NCBI RefSeq assembly: GCF_900128505.1
Contig: NZ_LT669941.1
Location: 669,526-733,525 of the forward strand
Source of the DNA: Parabacteroides timonensis
Lineage (GTDB): Bacteria > Bacteroidota > Bacteroidia > Bacteroidales > Tannerellaceae
Reading direction: 5' to 3'
Length of the DNA: 64,000 nucleotides
The notes below the pieces were generated by a model that saw only the letters and a program-made list of their open reading frames with translations, was not told the origin of the DNA and did no database searches. Shown here in pieces: positions 52,501 to 60,529 of this stretch. The translations under genes were made by a program, and so were the position numbers. Within the stretch, counting starts at the first letter, position 1. Each line of letters begins with the position of its first letter.

Positions 52501-53310
52501 GCTTCTGATGTAGTGATAGGAGAGAGTCTGAATCAATCTGAGTTATCGGGTGGAAATGCAGGAGTTGTTCCCGGTGTTTTCCAATGGGAGAATGCTACAA
52601 CCAAAGTGGATAAAGAGTCAAATAGCTTTAATGCTAAATTTATTCCTTCCGATCCGAATTATAAGGAAACGACTGTTGCCGTAAGTGTAAAAGGCATACC
52701 TGCTACAAAAAGTACCGGAACAGACCCTGATCCGGAAGAACCTGTAATTCCTGACAATCCGGGTGATGAAGAAACTCCGGATACAACGGTTGAAGCTCCC
52801 GTTATCACTACCCGTGAAGCTGAAACGGCTGTTATTAGCTGGACAAAGGTGGAACAGGCCGTCAGTTATAAGCTGAATTTATATACTGATAAGAATAAGG
52901 CGACTTTACTTCAATCTCTTGATTTCGATAAAGACGGTAATTTGCGTTCTGCTACGATCTCATTCCGGTTGACAGGCCTGAAAGCTGATCAGAAGTATTA
53001 TATAGAAACAATAGCTTATAATAAAGAAGGGAAGGAGATTGCAAAGAAAGGTATTGACCTACCGTCTGCTGTTACTACATCCATAGAAGCGATCAAAGAG
53101 AATGTGCTTTTAACTGTAGACAATAAAACGCTACATATTGGTTTGTCGACACAGGCAGATATTACAGTATTCAACATAAGCGGCGAACAAGTATTCAGAA
53201 AAGACAAAGTGAACGGTTCGATTGATGTCACATTAGACCAATCAGGTTTATATGTTGTCGTTTTTAGAACGAATGAAAATCGTTATGCCAGAAAGGTACT
53301 GGTGAAATAA
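49591..53310 (+). CDS. Surface protein: cohesin-like domain, InlB-type B-repeats, Fn3, T9SS-type C-terminus
   Basis: 1239 residues with signal peptide (about 1-26). Residues about 27-150 resemble a cohesin domain (EVKAGTQATIQLQLENTDEV, FQMDITLPDGVLL, GTLLSIPVQFV). Then come MBG/bacterial-Ig-like units, divergent InlB B-repeats (GGRIQAKGKN ... YEFTGWTGIS; GGKIVVKDENG; HGSVRLYKTDG; YKFVRWSDDKTDNP), more beta domains, an acidic Pro-rich linker (EEPVIPDNPGDEE), an Fn3 domain (APVITTREAETAVISWTKVE) and a C-terminal region (ITVFNISGEQVFRK ... LYVVVFRTNENRYARKVLVK) like a T9SS type A sorting domain. It lies 2 bases after the dockerin gene, so the two may bind each other. A strong terminator follows. 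Confidence 0.78.
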   Translation: MYIKSIKTNIAACLLLMFSAVTTATAANTWKISDQEVKAGTQATIQLQLENTDEVVSFQMDITLPDGVLLAATPSLSADRTDGHVFDWSNKSNNTYRCVVYSTTNKAIKGSEGTLLSIPVQFVKGFSSGQIKLSQIVMADKKSQSLTSSTEIGTFTAEKELKKIVLNISGLEQVVNEQKAAVITLATFPVSLSPECTITYYKDQQLQATADEEARKKAGIFYVKITRAADDTYLAVSETYMMSVNDKKEVTLTAPASVTLTAGLPLSAAVLTGGSAKNKKEETIPVPGSFVWTNGGTIVTESGDYSATFIPADNLTYNSQTIGVHVEVLPTCFISVIDPTAGGRIQAKGKNDKDVYIKGQTLELAAIPDADYEFTGWTGISDNSKSKTVSVKADGKDLTISANFERKMYTVSFSQPANGGKIVVKDENGVSISSGDSRPHGTVLSISAEPEEGMKVDELKVNNVSFTTGKYKLEAAISSIAATFSKIPDSAYKLIVEGLTHGSVRLYKTDGSMIPSGSSLPVDTKFTVVVLPENGYAAGAPVVKSNNNVISPTEGVFTVTGNISISATFTEKTYVVKASVTGSGKLELSQTGKCRYGTPVTIKEAKESSSRLVRIVANGKEVRVGETLTVTSDLTVTALFEKRVDIKPEYIIQTPQRYVYNGISRDFIAYATQTYAFYSFDVKYKKEGKGSELNNAVDAGNYDVIVSRNADELYNAFNHTYDKRLIIDKSRILVTEAPTSESEDGKTRPSTGVKVTKETNGQLIKFTYSPDDATVKNNYESTVYYLSTNTSTVALNFNASILRNTSSDEVKGYVRVTNGNLPYTAEQLKTIPEGTIVTAEAVPANGYKFVRWSDDKTDNPREITVGSENMNFTPVFDGKAELKNITLNPSSAEYNGQVQEVNLSGLPTGIEGCIVSFYSDEDCTQSVEMKNSGTYWIRIYRPEDEQYKELNTKLSYTITQASVGTLVSPVASDVVIGESLNQSELSGGNAGVVPGVFQWENATTKVDKESNSFNAKFIPSDPNYKETTVAVSVKGIPATKSTGTDPDPEEPVIPDNPGDEETPDTTVEAPVITTREAETAVISWTKVEQAVSYKLNLYTDKNKATLLQSLDFDKDGNLRSATISFRLTGLKADQKYYIETIAYNKEGKEIAKKGIDLPSAVTTSIEAIKENVLLTVDNKTLHIGLSTQADITVFNISGEQVFRKDKVNGSIDVTLDQSGLYVVVFRTNENRYARKVLVK

Positions 53311-53327
53311 GAGTTTCTTTATAAATA

Positions 53328-53374
53328 GAAAGCTGCAAAAGAAGTAATATCATTTACTCTCTTTTGCAGCTTTC
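53328..53374 (+). terminator. Terminator of the surface-protein operon
   Basis: A 14-bp perfect stem (53328-53341 with 53361-53374) extends into flanking bases and is followed by T-rich sequence, 17 bases after the stop. Confidence 0.85.
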
Positions 53375-53422
53375 ATTTTATACTATAACTGGTGATGGAT
53401 CATTTAGTAATCTATAATCGGT

Positions 53423-54985
53423 TTACCTGAAAAGGTAATTATGCTCATTCCGTTTGAAGCGATAGCGATGCCGGGGAACAGGTAATGGATCCTGAGAGGA
53501 AATATCCCATCGCAGTAGTCCTTCTATCATTTCATTTCTGGTTTCTTTGCAGGAGGGATCGTTAAAACGATTATTCACTTCCGATGGATCCTGCTTCAGG
53601 TTGTATAACCAACCGTTCCCGTCCATATCATAGACCAGTTTCCAGTCGTCTTTGCGAAGCATACGCATGGTTCCGCTTTGTGTCCAGGTATTCAGTTCAT
53701 CGAAGAACAGTCCTTGCTTGCCGACGGCTCCTTCTTTCTGGTAATCTGTGGCGTCCGCTTTTGTGTAATACATGCCGCCGAAGCCATCTTCTGCCATCAC
53801 ACTGGCGAATTCTTCTTTTGGATACTCTTTTCCTTGCAGCATCGGCCATAAACTACGACCTTGTACCCCAATAGGAATTTCCGCATCCATTATTTCGCAT
53901 ATTGTCGGGAATATATCGACGATACTTACATGCGCCTCTTGCGGGAGAGTAGAAGCCTTTATGCCTGGCCCGGTCCATTGCATAGGGATACGGGTGATAG
54001 CATCGTCCAGTCCTACGCCTTTTTTCATTAAACCGTATTCGCCGGCATAATCTCCGTGATCGGCTATAAATAAGATAATTGTATTATCGTATATATTCTG
54101 TTTCTTCAGTTCATCGACAAGGCGAGCCAGTTGATCGTCGATCATTCGGAGCATTCCATGATATATCGAACGCAGGCGAGGAAGATTTTCCTGAAAACCT
54201 TTATGTCCTTGTGCCATCATTTCTGCTAATAATTCATATTCTTCTCCTTTGGCTTTCCGATCCTTTGCCGAACTCTTCAATGGTGGCAACGATTCGGGAG
54301 GGAACATGGAATAATAAGGCTCACAGATTTGATAAGGATTGTGAGGCTCTGCCATTGAAAACCACATCAAGAAAGGTTTACCGTCCAGGCTGTCGATCCA
54401 TTGCGAAGCATCGTCTACCATACGATAAGGTAATTGTCCTTCCACTCCGTAGGGAGAGGGTTCCAGGTTGGAATACATATCTAATGTCCCAAGATATTTG
54501 TCGAAGGCTTCTCCTTTTTCACTTTTTTGCTTGGCCTCCTGTCCGCCATGATTGTATGGGCACCAAAAATCCACCCGTTCTTTCGAAAGGTGAGAATGAT
54601 TTTTTCCCACAAGGGCTGTTGTATAGCCTTGCTCATGAGCCACGTCGAAAAGATCTTTTGAATAGAATGCATCCTGGATATTATGGTTCGAACGAACATG
54701 GGTTGCGTTCGGGAACCGGCCTGTCAGCATACAAACTCTTGCCGGTCCACTGGCCGGAGCTGCCGTATAGGCTTTATTGAACCATGCTCCGCTCTTAGCC
54801 AGCTTATCGGCAAAAGGCATCGTGTTTAAGGCATATCCCTCCCTTTGCATAAGATCCGCACGTAGCTGATCTGCCATAATAATGATAATATTAGGACTCT
54901 TGGATGAATTCCCTGCAAAAGTTGATAAAGCGACTGTTGATGTTGTAATATTTAATAATAGTGTTTTTCTAATTGGTATAGACAT
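53423..54985 (-). CDS. Sulfatase (S1 family, serine-type)
   Basis: 520 residues with a signal peptide (about 1-25). It hydrolyses sulfate esters. Metal site NIIIIMADQLRADLM (D-Q), catalytic signature AASGPARVCMLTGRFP: the residue to be converted to formylglycine is Ser, followed by x-P-x-R, so an anaerobic sulfatase-maturating enzyme would be needed. FIADHGDYAGEYGLMKKG contributes the other metal ligands. Its natural substrate is probably a sulfated glycan. It starts 20 bases after the acyl-CoA synthetase stop and may be co-transcribed with it. Confidence 0.9.
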   Translation of the reverse strand: MSIPIRKTLLLNITTSTVALSTFAGNSSKSPNIIIIMADQLRADLMQREGYALNTMPFADKLAKSGAWFNKAYTAAPASGPARVCMLTGRFPNATHVRSNHNIQDAFYSKDLFDVAHEQGYTTALVGKNHSHLSKERVDFWCPYNHGGQEAKQKSEKGEAFDKYLGTLDMYSNLEPSPYGVEGQLPYRMVDDASQWIDSLDGKPFLMWFSMAEPHNPYQICEPYYSMFPPESLPPLKSSAKDRKAKGEEYELLAEMMAQGHKGFQENLPRLRSIYHGMLRMIDDQLARLVDELKKQNIYDNTIILFIADHGDYAGEYGLMKKGVGLDDAITRIPMQWTGPGIKASTLPQEAHVSIVDIFPTICEIMDAEIPIGVQGRSLWPMLQGKEYPKEEFASVMAEDGFGGMYYTKADATDYQKEGAVGKQGLFFDELNTWTQSGTMRMLRKDDWKLVYDMDGNGWLYNLKQDPSEVNNRFNDPSCKETRNEMIEGLLRWDISSQDPLPVPRHRYRFKRNEHNYLFR

Positions 54986-55005
54986 AATGATTGAGATTTA
55001 TAAAA

Positions 55006-56670
55006 CTAGTTTTCTTCTGCCGGCTGGTATAAATACCGTTTAATACTACGTTTCGGAGTCTTTTCGAACTCTTCCTGGTAGAGTTTGAAGCAAGTCACTT
55101 TACTGTATGACGGCATTTCTGTATTCAACTGGTCGATGTTCTGTTGCATCAGTTTCTCTATTTCAGAATGCTGGATGCCGGCTTTGTCTACCTGCTCCCA
55201 GTCTGGATAGATCAGGGCGACTAGTTTACCTCCTTGCGAAATGATCAACGATTCAGCGACATAAAGCATATTGTTCAGACGATCTTCGATCTCTTCCGGA
55301 TAGATATTCTGTCCGCTCGGACCGAGTATCATCGTTTTACTGCGACCGCGGATATAAAGGAAGCTATCGGAATCGATTGTACCCAAATCGCCGGTACGCA
55401 TCCAACCGTCAGGCATCATAACAGCTTTTGTCGCTTCCGGGTTCTTATAATAACCCAACATTACATTCATTCCGCGAACCAGTATTTCACCGACTTCGTT
55501 GGCCGGATCAGCTGAATCGATACGGGCTTCCATACGATCGACAATACGACCGACCGAGCCTTGTTTGAATGTATCCCATTGTTCATAGGCAACTAGCGGG
55601 CCGCATTCTGTCATACCATAGCCGACCGTATAGCGGAACTTGATCGAACGAAGGAATTCTTCCACTTCTCTGTTTAGTGCTGCGCCACCGATCACAACTT
55701 CTCCAAACTTGCCTCCGAACGAATCATTCAGTTTCCTGGCGATCGTATCGAGAACCTTCTGGTCGAGATAAGGCACCTTCAGCAGTAATTTGATCAGAGG
55801 CTTTTCCAGTTCAGGGAATATCTTGTTTTTGACTATCTTTTCAATAATAAGAGGTACAGCCAATATCAAAGCCGGTTTAACGCGGGCAAAAGCTTCTGCA
55901 ATAATCTTGGGGCTGGGGGTACGAGTCAGGAAATGTACGTGACATCCTTTGTTTACACAATTCAGTATCTCGAAAGCCAGACCGTACATGTGTGCCATTG
56001 GAAGCATACAAACAACACTATCGCCCGGATGGATAAACGGCAGGTTATCATAAGCAAACTGTGTATTGCTCCATAGACTGCGAAAAGGGATCATCACCCC
56101 TTTGGAAAAACTGGTCGTTCCGGATGTATAATTCAATACAGCCAGTTCTTCCGGTTGCTCGGTATGATATTTCACATCAGCAGCCGTGAAGGAGCGGGGA
56201 TATTTCTTCCCGAAATATTCATTGATTCTGTCGCGTACGATACGTACATCTTTGTTCTTACTTTTGATAATGGAGAAATTATCCAGCATCATGAACAACT
56301 TGACATCGGGCATCATCTGTTCATTCATGTTCTCCCAGTTGTTAGCTCCGGCCAGAACAGCTTTTGCCCCGGAATGATTGACAATATGATGGATGTTATC
56401 CGGCTTAAACTCATGCAGGATTGGTACGGCAACAGCGCCATAAGCCAATATACCGAAGAAACAAATAGCCCAGTTGGACGAGTTACGTCCTACCAATGCC
56501 ACTTTATCTCCTTTCTTTATTCCTGCGTGTTCGAGAATTATATGAAATTTTTCTATACGACGGGCCACATCTTTATAATGGTATGTATGTCCATTATAGT
56601 CAGAGAAAGCAGGTAAATCCCAATGTTCCTTGATGCTGTTCTCTATAAGTCCTAAAAAACGATTTTCCAT
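55006..56670 (-). CDS. AMP-forming acyl-CoA synthetase (long-chain type)
   Basis: 554 residues from MENRFLGLIENS (56670); the upstream ATG at 56718 overlaps the -7 box at 56716-56723 and is rejected. ANL-superfamily motifs: phosphate loop NYTSGTTSFSKGVM, core VGYGMTECGPLVAYEQWD, hinge GWMRTGDLGTI and the C-terminal part RGRSKTMILGPSGQNIYPEEIED. It activates a fatty or other carboxylic acid to the CoA thioester through an acyl-AMP. Chain length is not shown by the sequence. It is cytosolic or loosely membrane-bound. Divergent from the hydroxyproline dehydratase gene. Confidence 0.9.
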   Translation of the reverse strand: MENRFLGLIENSIKEHWDLPAFSDYNGHTYHYKDVARRIEKFHIILEHAGIKKGDKVALVGRNSSNWAICFFGILAYGAVAVPILHEFKPDNIHHIVNHSGAKAVLAGANNWENMNEQMMPDVKLFMMLDNFSIIKSKNKDVRIVRDRINEYFGKKYPRSFTAADVKYHTEQPEELAVLNYTSGTTSFSKGVMIPFRSLWSNTQFAYDNLPFIHPGDSVVCMLPMAHMYGLAFEILNCVNKGCHVHFLTRTPSPKIIAEAFARVKPALILAVPLIIEKIVKNKIFPELEKPLIKLLLKVPYLDQKVLDTIARKLNDSFGGKFGEVVIGGAALNREVEEFLRSIKFRYTVGYGMTECGPLVAYEQWDTFKQGSVGRIVDRMEARIDSADPANEVGEILVRGMNVMLGYYKNPEATKAVMMPDGWMRTGDLGTIDSDSFLYIRGRSKTMILGPSGQNIYPEEIEDRLNNMLYVAESLIISQGGKLVALIYPDWEQVDKAGIQHSEIEKLMQQNIDQLNTEMPSYSKVTCFKLYQEEFEKTPKRSIKRYLYQPAEEN

Positions 56671-56715
56671 GTAGATATATTTATATGAATAACCATGAAA
56701 TCTGAACGAATGTTG

Positions 56716-56723
56716 CAAATATA
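56716..56723 (-). promoter_or_regulatory. -7 promoter box of the acyl-CoA synthetase gene
   Basis: Minus-strand TATATTTG, 46 bp before the chosen start; supports that start. Confidence 0.5.
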
Positions 56724-56746
56724 CTAAAAAATACAGACGCTATTAT

Positions 56747-56777
56747 TTTGTTTATTCATGAAAAGTTTTTATGTTTG
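56747..56777 (+). promoter_or_regulatory. Promoter of the hydroxyproline dehydratase gene
   Basis: TTTG (56747-56750), exactly 19 bp, then TATGTTTG (56770-56777): a near-perfect Bacteroidota promoter. It predicts a leader of more than 210 bases before the ATG at 57000. Confidence 0.7.
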
Positions 56778-56837
56778 CGGTGTTCATGTAACACTTTGCA
56801 AATAATATGATTATAAAAGGCTACAGAAAACTCTTCA

Positions 56838-56920
56838 ATTGTTTAATGTTCTATCTTTAAACAATCCTTTCTCTCCCGGGTCTTGCTGCCTGAGGTGCGG
56901 CAAATTCTTTTGTTATTCTT
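56838..56920 (+). promoter_or_regulatory. Leader hairpins of the hydroxyproline dehydratase mRNA
   Basis: ATTGTTTA (56838-56845) and TAAACAAT (56858-56865) pair perfectly. TTGCTGC (56883-56889) and GCGGCAA (56897-56903) form a second stem followed by a T-rich stretch to about 56920, like an attenuator. The function is unproven. The rest of the leader to 56999 shows no gene. Confidence 0.35.
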
Positions 56921-56999
56921 AATTATTTCTTTAAAAATACAGTGTGTCATCGGTATGTAGTAGCGTATGGTGTATGCACGAATAAATAAACCATTCAAA

Positions 57000-59438
57000 A
57001 TGAGTACAACAACAGCTCAACGTGCACCTCTGAGTGCATCAAACTTTGCTCCCACAGTAGAAGCAAATGCTTATGGTATGAACGACCGTATCAAACGGTT
57101 ACGTCAGCTTTCTTTCGAAGCTGAACCTTCTTTATCGATCGAACGGGCATTGATCGAAACTCGTTTCTACAAAGAAAATTACGGAAAATATCCTATTCCT
57201 ATTCTGAGAGCACTGAACTTTCTGGAAATATGCAAATATAAGACTATCTATATCGGTAAGGATGAACTGATCGTGGGCGAACGTGGCCCGGCTCCTAAAG
57301 CAGTTCCCACTTTCCCGGAATTGACTTGCCACAGTGTGGAAGACCTGCATGTGTTAAATACCCGTGAACTGCAACGTTATACTATCAGCCAGGAAGATAT
57401 CGATACCTACGAACGTGAAGTGATCCCTTACTGGAAAGGACGTACACAGCGTGAACGTATTTTCAGCCATGTTCCGAAAGAATGGAAAGAAGCATACGAA
57501 GTGGGTATGTTTACAGAGTTTATGGAACAACGTGCTCCGGGCCATACAGCTCTCGACGGAAAGGTTTATCAATATGGTTTACTGGATCTGAAAGAACGTA
57601 TTGCCAAAGAGCTAGCGGATCTTGATTTTATGAATGATCCCGAAGCAACAGATAAACAGGAAGAACTGACTGCTATGTCTATCTCCTGCGATGCGGCTAT
57701 CCTGTTCGCAGAACGTCATGCCGACCTGGCTGACGAAATGTCGATGACGGAGAAAGATCCGAAGCGTGCTGCCGAACTGCGTAAAATAGCTGAAGTGTGC
57801 CGTTGGGTTCCGGCTCATGCCCCTCGTTCTTATTGGGAAGCTATCCAGATGTACTGGTTTGTCCATCTGGGAACTATTACTGAACTAAATGGTTGGGATG
57901 CAATGAACCCGGGCCATTTTGATCAACATCTGGCTCCTTTCTATGAAAAGGAAATAGCTGCCGGAACGCTAACCCGTGAAGAAGCGAAGGAATTGATGTC
58001 ATGTTTCTTTATTAAGGTAAATAACCATACGGCTCCTCCCAAGGTTGGTATTACAGCTAAGGAAAGTGGTACATACAATGACTTTACCAACCTGAATATC
58101 GGTGGTGTAAAGGCTGACGGTAGCGATGGCGTAAGCGAAGTGTCTTATATCATGCTTGAAACGATTGAAGAACTGCATATCCTGCAACCGGGTAGTGCCA
58201 TTCATGTAAGCGCCCGTACGCCGGAACGTTTCTTACGTGCCGGATGTAAGGTGATCCGTCAAGGACACGGTTATCCTTCTGTGTTTAACCCTGATGTCTA
58301 TATTCAGGAACTGATGCGCCAGGGTAAATCATTGCATGATGCACGTGAAGGCGGTTGCAGCGGTTGTATCGAAGTCGGTGCGTTCGGTAAAGAAGCCTAT
58401 GTGTTGACGGGGTATCTGAATGTGCCGAAGATTTTGGAAGTGACGCTGCATAATGGTGTCGATCCGGTGTCTGGCCGTAAAGTGGGATTAGAAACAGGTG
58501 ATCCGTGCAGCTTTGCAAGTTATGATGAACTGTATGCGGCTTTCATGAAGCAGATTCATTATTTTGTGGATATGAAGGTGCGTGTGAGCAATTATATCGA
58601 CCGGATGTTTGCTAAGTATGCTCCGGCAACCTTCCTGTCGCTGTTTATCGACGATTGCATTGCTAAAGGGCGCGATTATTACAACTGTGGTCCGCGTTAT
58701 AATACGACTTATATCCAATGTACCGGCCTGGGTACGATTACCGACAGCCTTTCTTCACTAAAGAAACATGTGTTTGAAGACAAACGTTTTACCATGGATG
58801 AAATGCTGAAAGCGATGGCAAACAATTTTGTCGGAGCGGAAGTTATGCGTCAGACGATCTTGAACCGTACGCCGTTCTTTGGTAATGATGATGAATATGC
58901 CGACTCGATTGCTGTTCAGATGTTCAACGACCTGTACGATGCTATTGAAGGCAAACCGAATACGAAAGGAGAATGTTTCCATTTGAATATGTTATCGACA
59001 ACTTGCCACGTCTATTTTGGAAAAGTTATGGGAGCCACTCCGAACGGTCGCTTGGCTGAGAAAGCGATTTCCGATGGTACTTCACCATCGCATGGTGCCG
59101 ATACACACGGACCGTCTGCTGTTATAAAATCATTGGGTAAACTGGATCAGGTAAAGAGTGGTGGTACGTTATTGAACCAGCGCTTCCTGCCGAGCCTGTT
59201 GAAACGTGAAGAAGATATTTCGAAACTGGCCTCCCTGATCCGTAGTTACTTTGCACTGGGCGGACACCATATCCAGTTCAATATCGTAGATACGGAGACT
59301 TTATATGCAGCTCAGAAATGTCCCGAAGATTATCGCGACTTGTTGGTACGTGTAGCCGGTTACAGTGATTACTTTAATGATATGAACGCTGACCTGCAGG
59401 CTGATGTGATTGCCCGTACGGAACAGGATAACTTTTAA
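57000..59438 (+). CDS. hypD: trans-4-hydroxy-L-proline dehydratase (glycyl radical enzyme)
   Basis: 812 residues from MSTTTAQRAP; a later ATG (M27) is possible, an upstream one at 56967 less so. It dehydrates trans-4-hydroxy-L-proline to pyrroline-5-carboxylate under anaerobic conditions using a glycyl radical. The radical Gly787 is in RVAGYSDYF and the catalytic Cys456 in GCSGCIEVG. Residues I recall for the C. difficile enzyme (F152, H160, D278, S334, F340, C434, E436, Y450, T645, G765) all occur here at a constant offset of 22 (F174, H182, D300, S356, F362, C456, E458, Y472, T667, G787). The activase gene follows. The reductase (ProC) must be elsewhere. Confidence 0.93.
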   Translation: MSTTTAQRAPLSASNFAPTVEANAYGMNDRIKRLRQLSFEAEPSLSIERALIETRFYKENYGKYPIPILRALNFLEICKYKTIYIGKDELIVGERGPAPKAVPTFPELTCHSVEDLHVLNTRELQRYTISQEDIDTYEREVIPYWKGRTQRERIFSHVPKEWKEAYEVGMFTEFMEQRAPGHTALDGKVYQYGLLDLKERIAKELADLDFMNDPEATDKQEELTAMSISCDAAILFAERHADLADEMSMTEKDPKRAAELRKIAEVCRWVPAHAPRSYWEAIQMYWFVHLGTITELNGWDAMNPGHFDQHLAPFYEKEIAAGTLTREEAKELMSCFFIKVNNHTAPPKVGITAKESGTYNDFTNLNIGGVKADGSDGVSEVSYIMLETIEELHILQPGSAIHVSARTPERFLRAGCKVIRQGHGYPSVFNPDVYIQELMRQGKSLHDAREGGCSGCIEVGAFGKEAYVLTGYLNVPKILEVTLHNGVDPVSGRKVGLETGDPCSFASYDELYAAFMKQIHYFVDMKVRVSNYIDRMFAKYAPATFLSLFIDDCIAKGRDYYNCGPRYNTTYIQCTGLGTITDSLSSLKKHVFEDKRFTMDEMLKAMANNFVGAEVMRQTILNRTPFFGNDDEYADSIAVQMFNDLYDAIEGKPNTKGECFHLNMLSTTCHVYFGKVMGATPNGRLAEKAISDGTSPSHGADTHGPSAVIKSLGKLDQVKSGGTLLNQRFLPSLLKREEDISKLASLIRSYFALGGHHIQFNIVDTETLYAAQKCPEDYRDLLVRVAGYSDYFNDMNADLQADVIARTEQDNF

Positions 59439-59440
59439 TT

Positions 59441-59517
59441 AGTTGGCAGTTGACAAGTGGCAGTTGGCAGGTAAAACACCTCAATGCTGTCAACTGTCAA
59501 CTGTCGATTGTCAACTG
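59441..59517. repeat. Heptamer-repeat hairpin (GTTGACA type) before the activase gene
   Basis: Four AGTTGGC-type heptamers (59441-59470) face four CTGTCAA-type heptamers (59487-59517). The loop is short. It is a near copy of the element at 40574-40651 and lies inside the hypD-activase pair. Confidence 0.85.
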
Positions 59518-59522
59518 AAAAA

Positions 59523-60431
59523 ATGAGTTTGATATTCGATATTAAGCGCTATGCAATAAACGATGGGCCGGGTATCCGTATTACTATCTTTATGAAAGGA
59601 TGCCCGTTATCGTGTGTGTGGTGCCATAATCCGGAAGGATTGTCCAACCGGAAGCAGAAGTTGTATACAAAGAAAAAATGTATAGGATGTCGTACCTGTG
59701 TGGATAATTGTCCGCAAAAGGCACTGACTTTGACACCTGATGGGATTGTTACCGACTCCTCTTTGTGTGATCTGTGCGGTAAATGTGCAGAAGTTTGTCC
59801 GGCTATGGCAATGGAAATTTCGGGAACGGAATATTCCATCGACTACCTGATGAAGGAAATTGAGAAGGAGACGGTTTTCATGGATCGATCGGAGGGAGGT
59901 GTTACTTTCTGTGGAGGAGAACCATTATTACATCCGGACATGTTGCTCGAATTGCTTCATCGCTGCGGTGAGTTGGGCATTCATCGTGTTGTCGATACGA
60001 CATTGTATGCTAAACCGGATGTTGTACAGAAGGTGATGGAACATACCGAACTTTTTCTGGTGGATTTAAAGCACATGGATTCTATTAAACATAAGCTTTA
60101 CTGCGGAGTTCCTAATGAGTTAATACTATCTAACTTACGTATGATAGCAGATGCCGGTCATGAGTTTTATATCCGTATCCCTTTAATAGAAGGAGTGAAT
60201 GCAGACGAAGAAAATATAACCCGGTCGGCGGAGTTTTTAGCTTCTTTACCCTGGCAGTATCATACGGTAAACCTGCTTTTATATCACAATATAGGTAAGA
60301 ACAAACATGAGAAACTCGGGACGGTTTATAACCCGGATCATTATCCGATGGAAACCCCTTCGGAAGAAACGGTACAACGTTGTAAGGATATATTTAGTCG
60401 TTACGGAATAGATGTTATAATAGGAGGATGA
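59523..60431 (+). CDS. Glycyl-radical enzyme activating protein (radical SAM)
   Basis: 302 residues from MSLIFDIKRYAIND (59523); the frame upstream runs through the heptamer repeat. It generates the glycyl radical on the preceding dehydratase. Seen: GPGIRITIFMKGCPLSCVWC with the C-x3-C-x2-C cluster motif, two ferredoxin-type clusters (CIGCRTCVDNCPQKA and CDLCGKCAEVCPAMA), GGVTFCGGEPLL and a C-terminal DVIIGG. It is oxygen-sensitive by family. Pairing with the dehydratase as neighbour supports the specific role. Confidence 0.92.
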   Translation: MSLIFDIKRYAINDGPGIRITIFMKGCPLSCVWCHNPEGLSNRKQKLYTKKKCIGCRTCVDNCPQKALTLTPDGIVTDSSLCDLCGKCAEVCPAMAMEISGTEYSIDYLMKEIEKETVFMDRSEGGVTFCGGEPLLHPDMLLELLHRCGELGIHRVVDTTLYAKPDVVQKVMEHTELFLVDLKHMDSIKHKLYCGVPNELILSNLRMIADAGHEFYIRIPLIEGVNADEENITRSAEFLASLPWQYHTVNLLLYHNIGKNKHEKLGTVYNPDHYPMETPSEETVQRCKDIFSRYGIDVIIGG

Positions 60432-60529
60432 CGGTTGTGACTGCTTCCTGCAAAAGCAAGCCGGTATCTTCCATAAAGATTAGATTGATCTTTTTTCGGA
60501 AAATACCGGCTTTGTCGTATCTGGCAATA

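Noticed and set aside
45785..53310. Cellulosome cluster
   Set aside because: No glycoside hydrolase carries the dockerin and only one cohesin-like domain is present.
54079..54780. Long frame antisense to the sulfatase
   Set aside because: It mirrors a well-supported sulfatase; the translation is Arg/Leu/Pro-rich with no family pattern.
56967..56999. Upstream start of the hydroxyproline dehydratase
   Set aside because: Adds 11 residues not expected in the family; the ATG at 57000 is adequate, though this is not certain.
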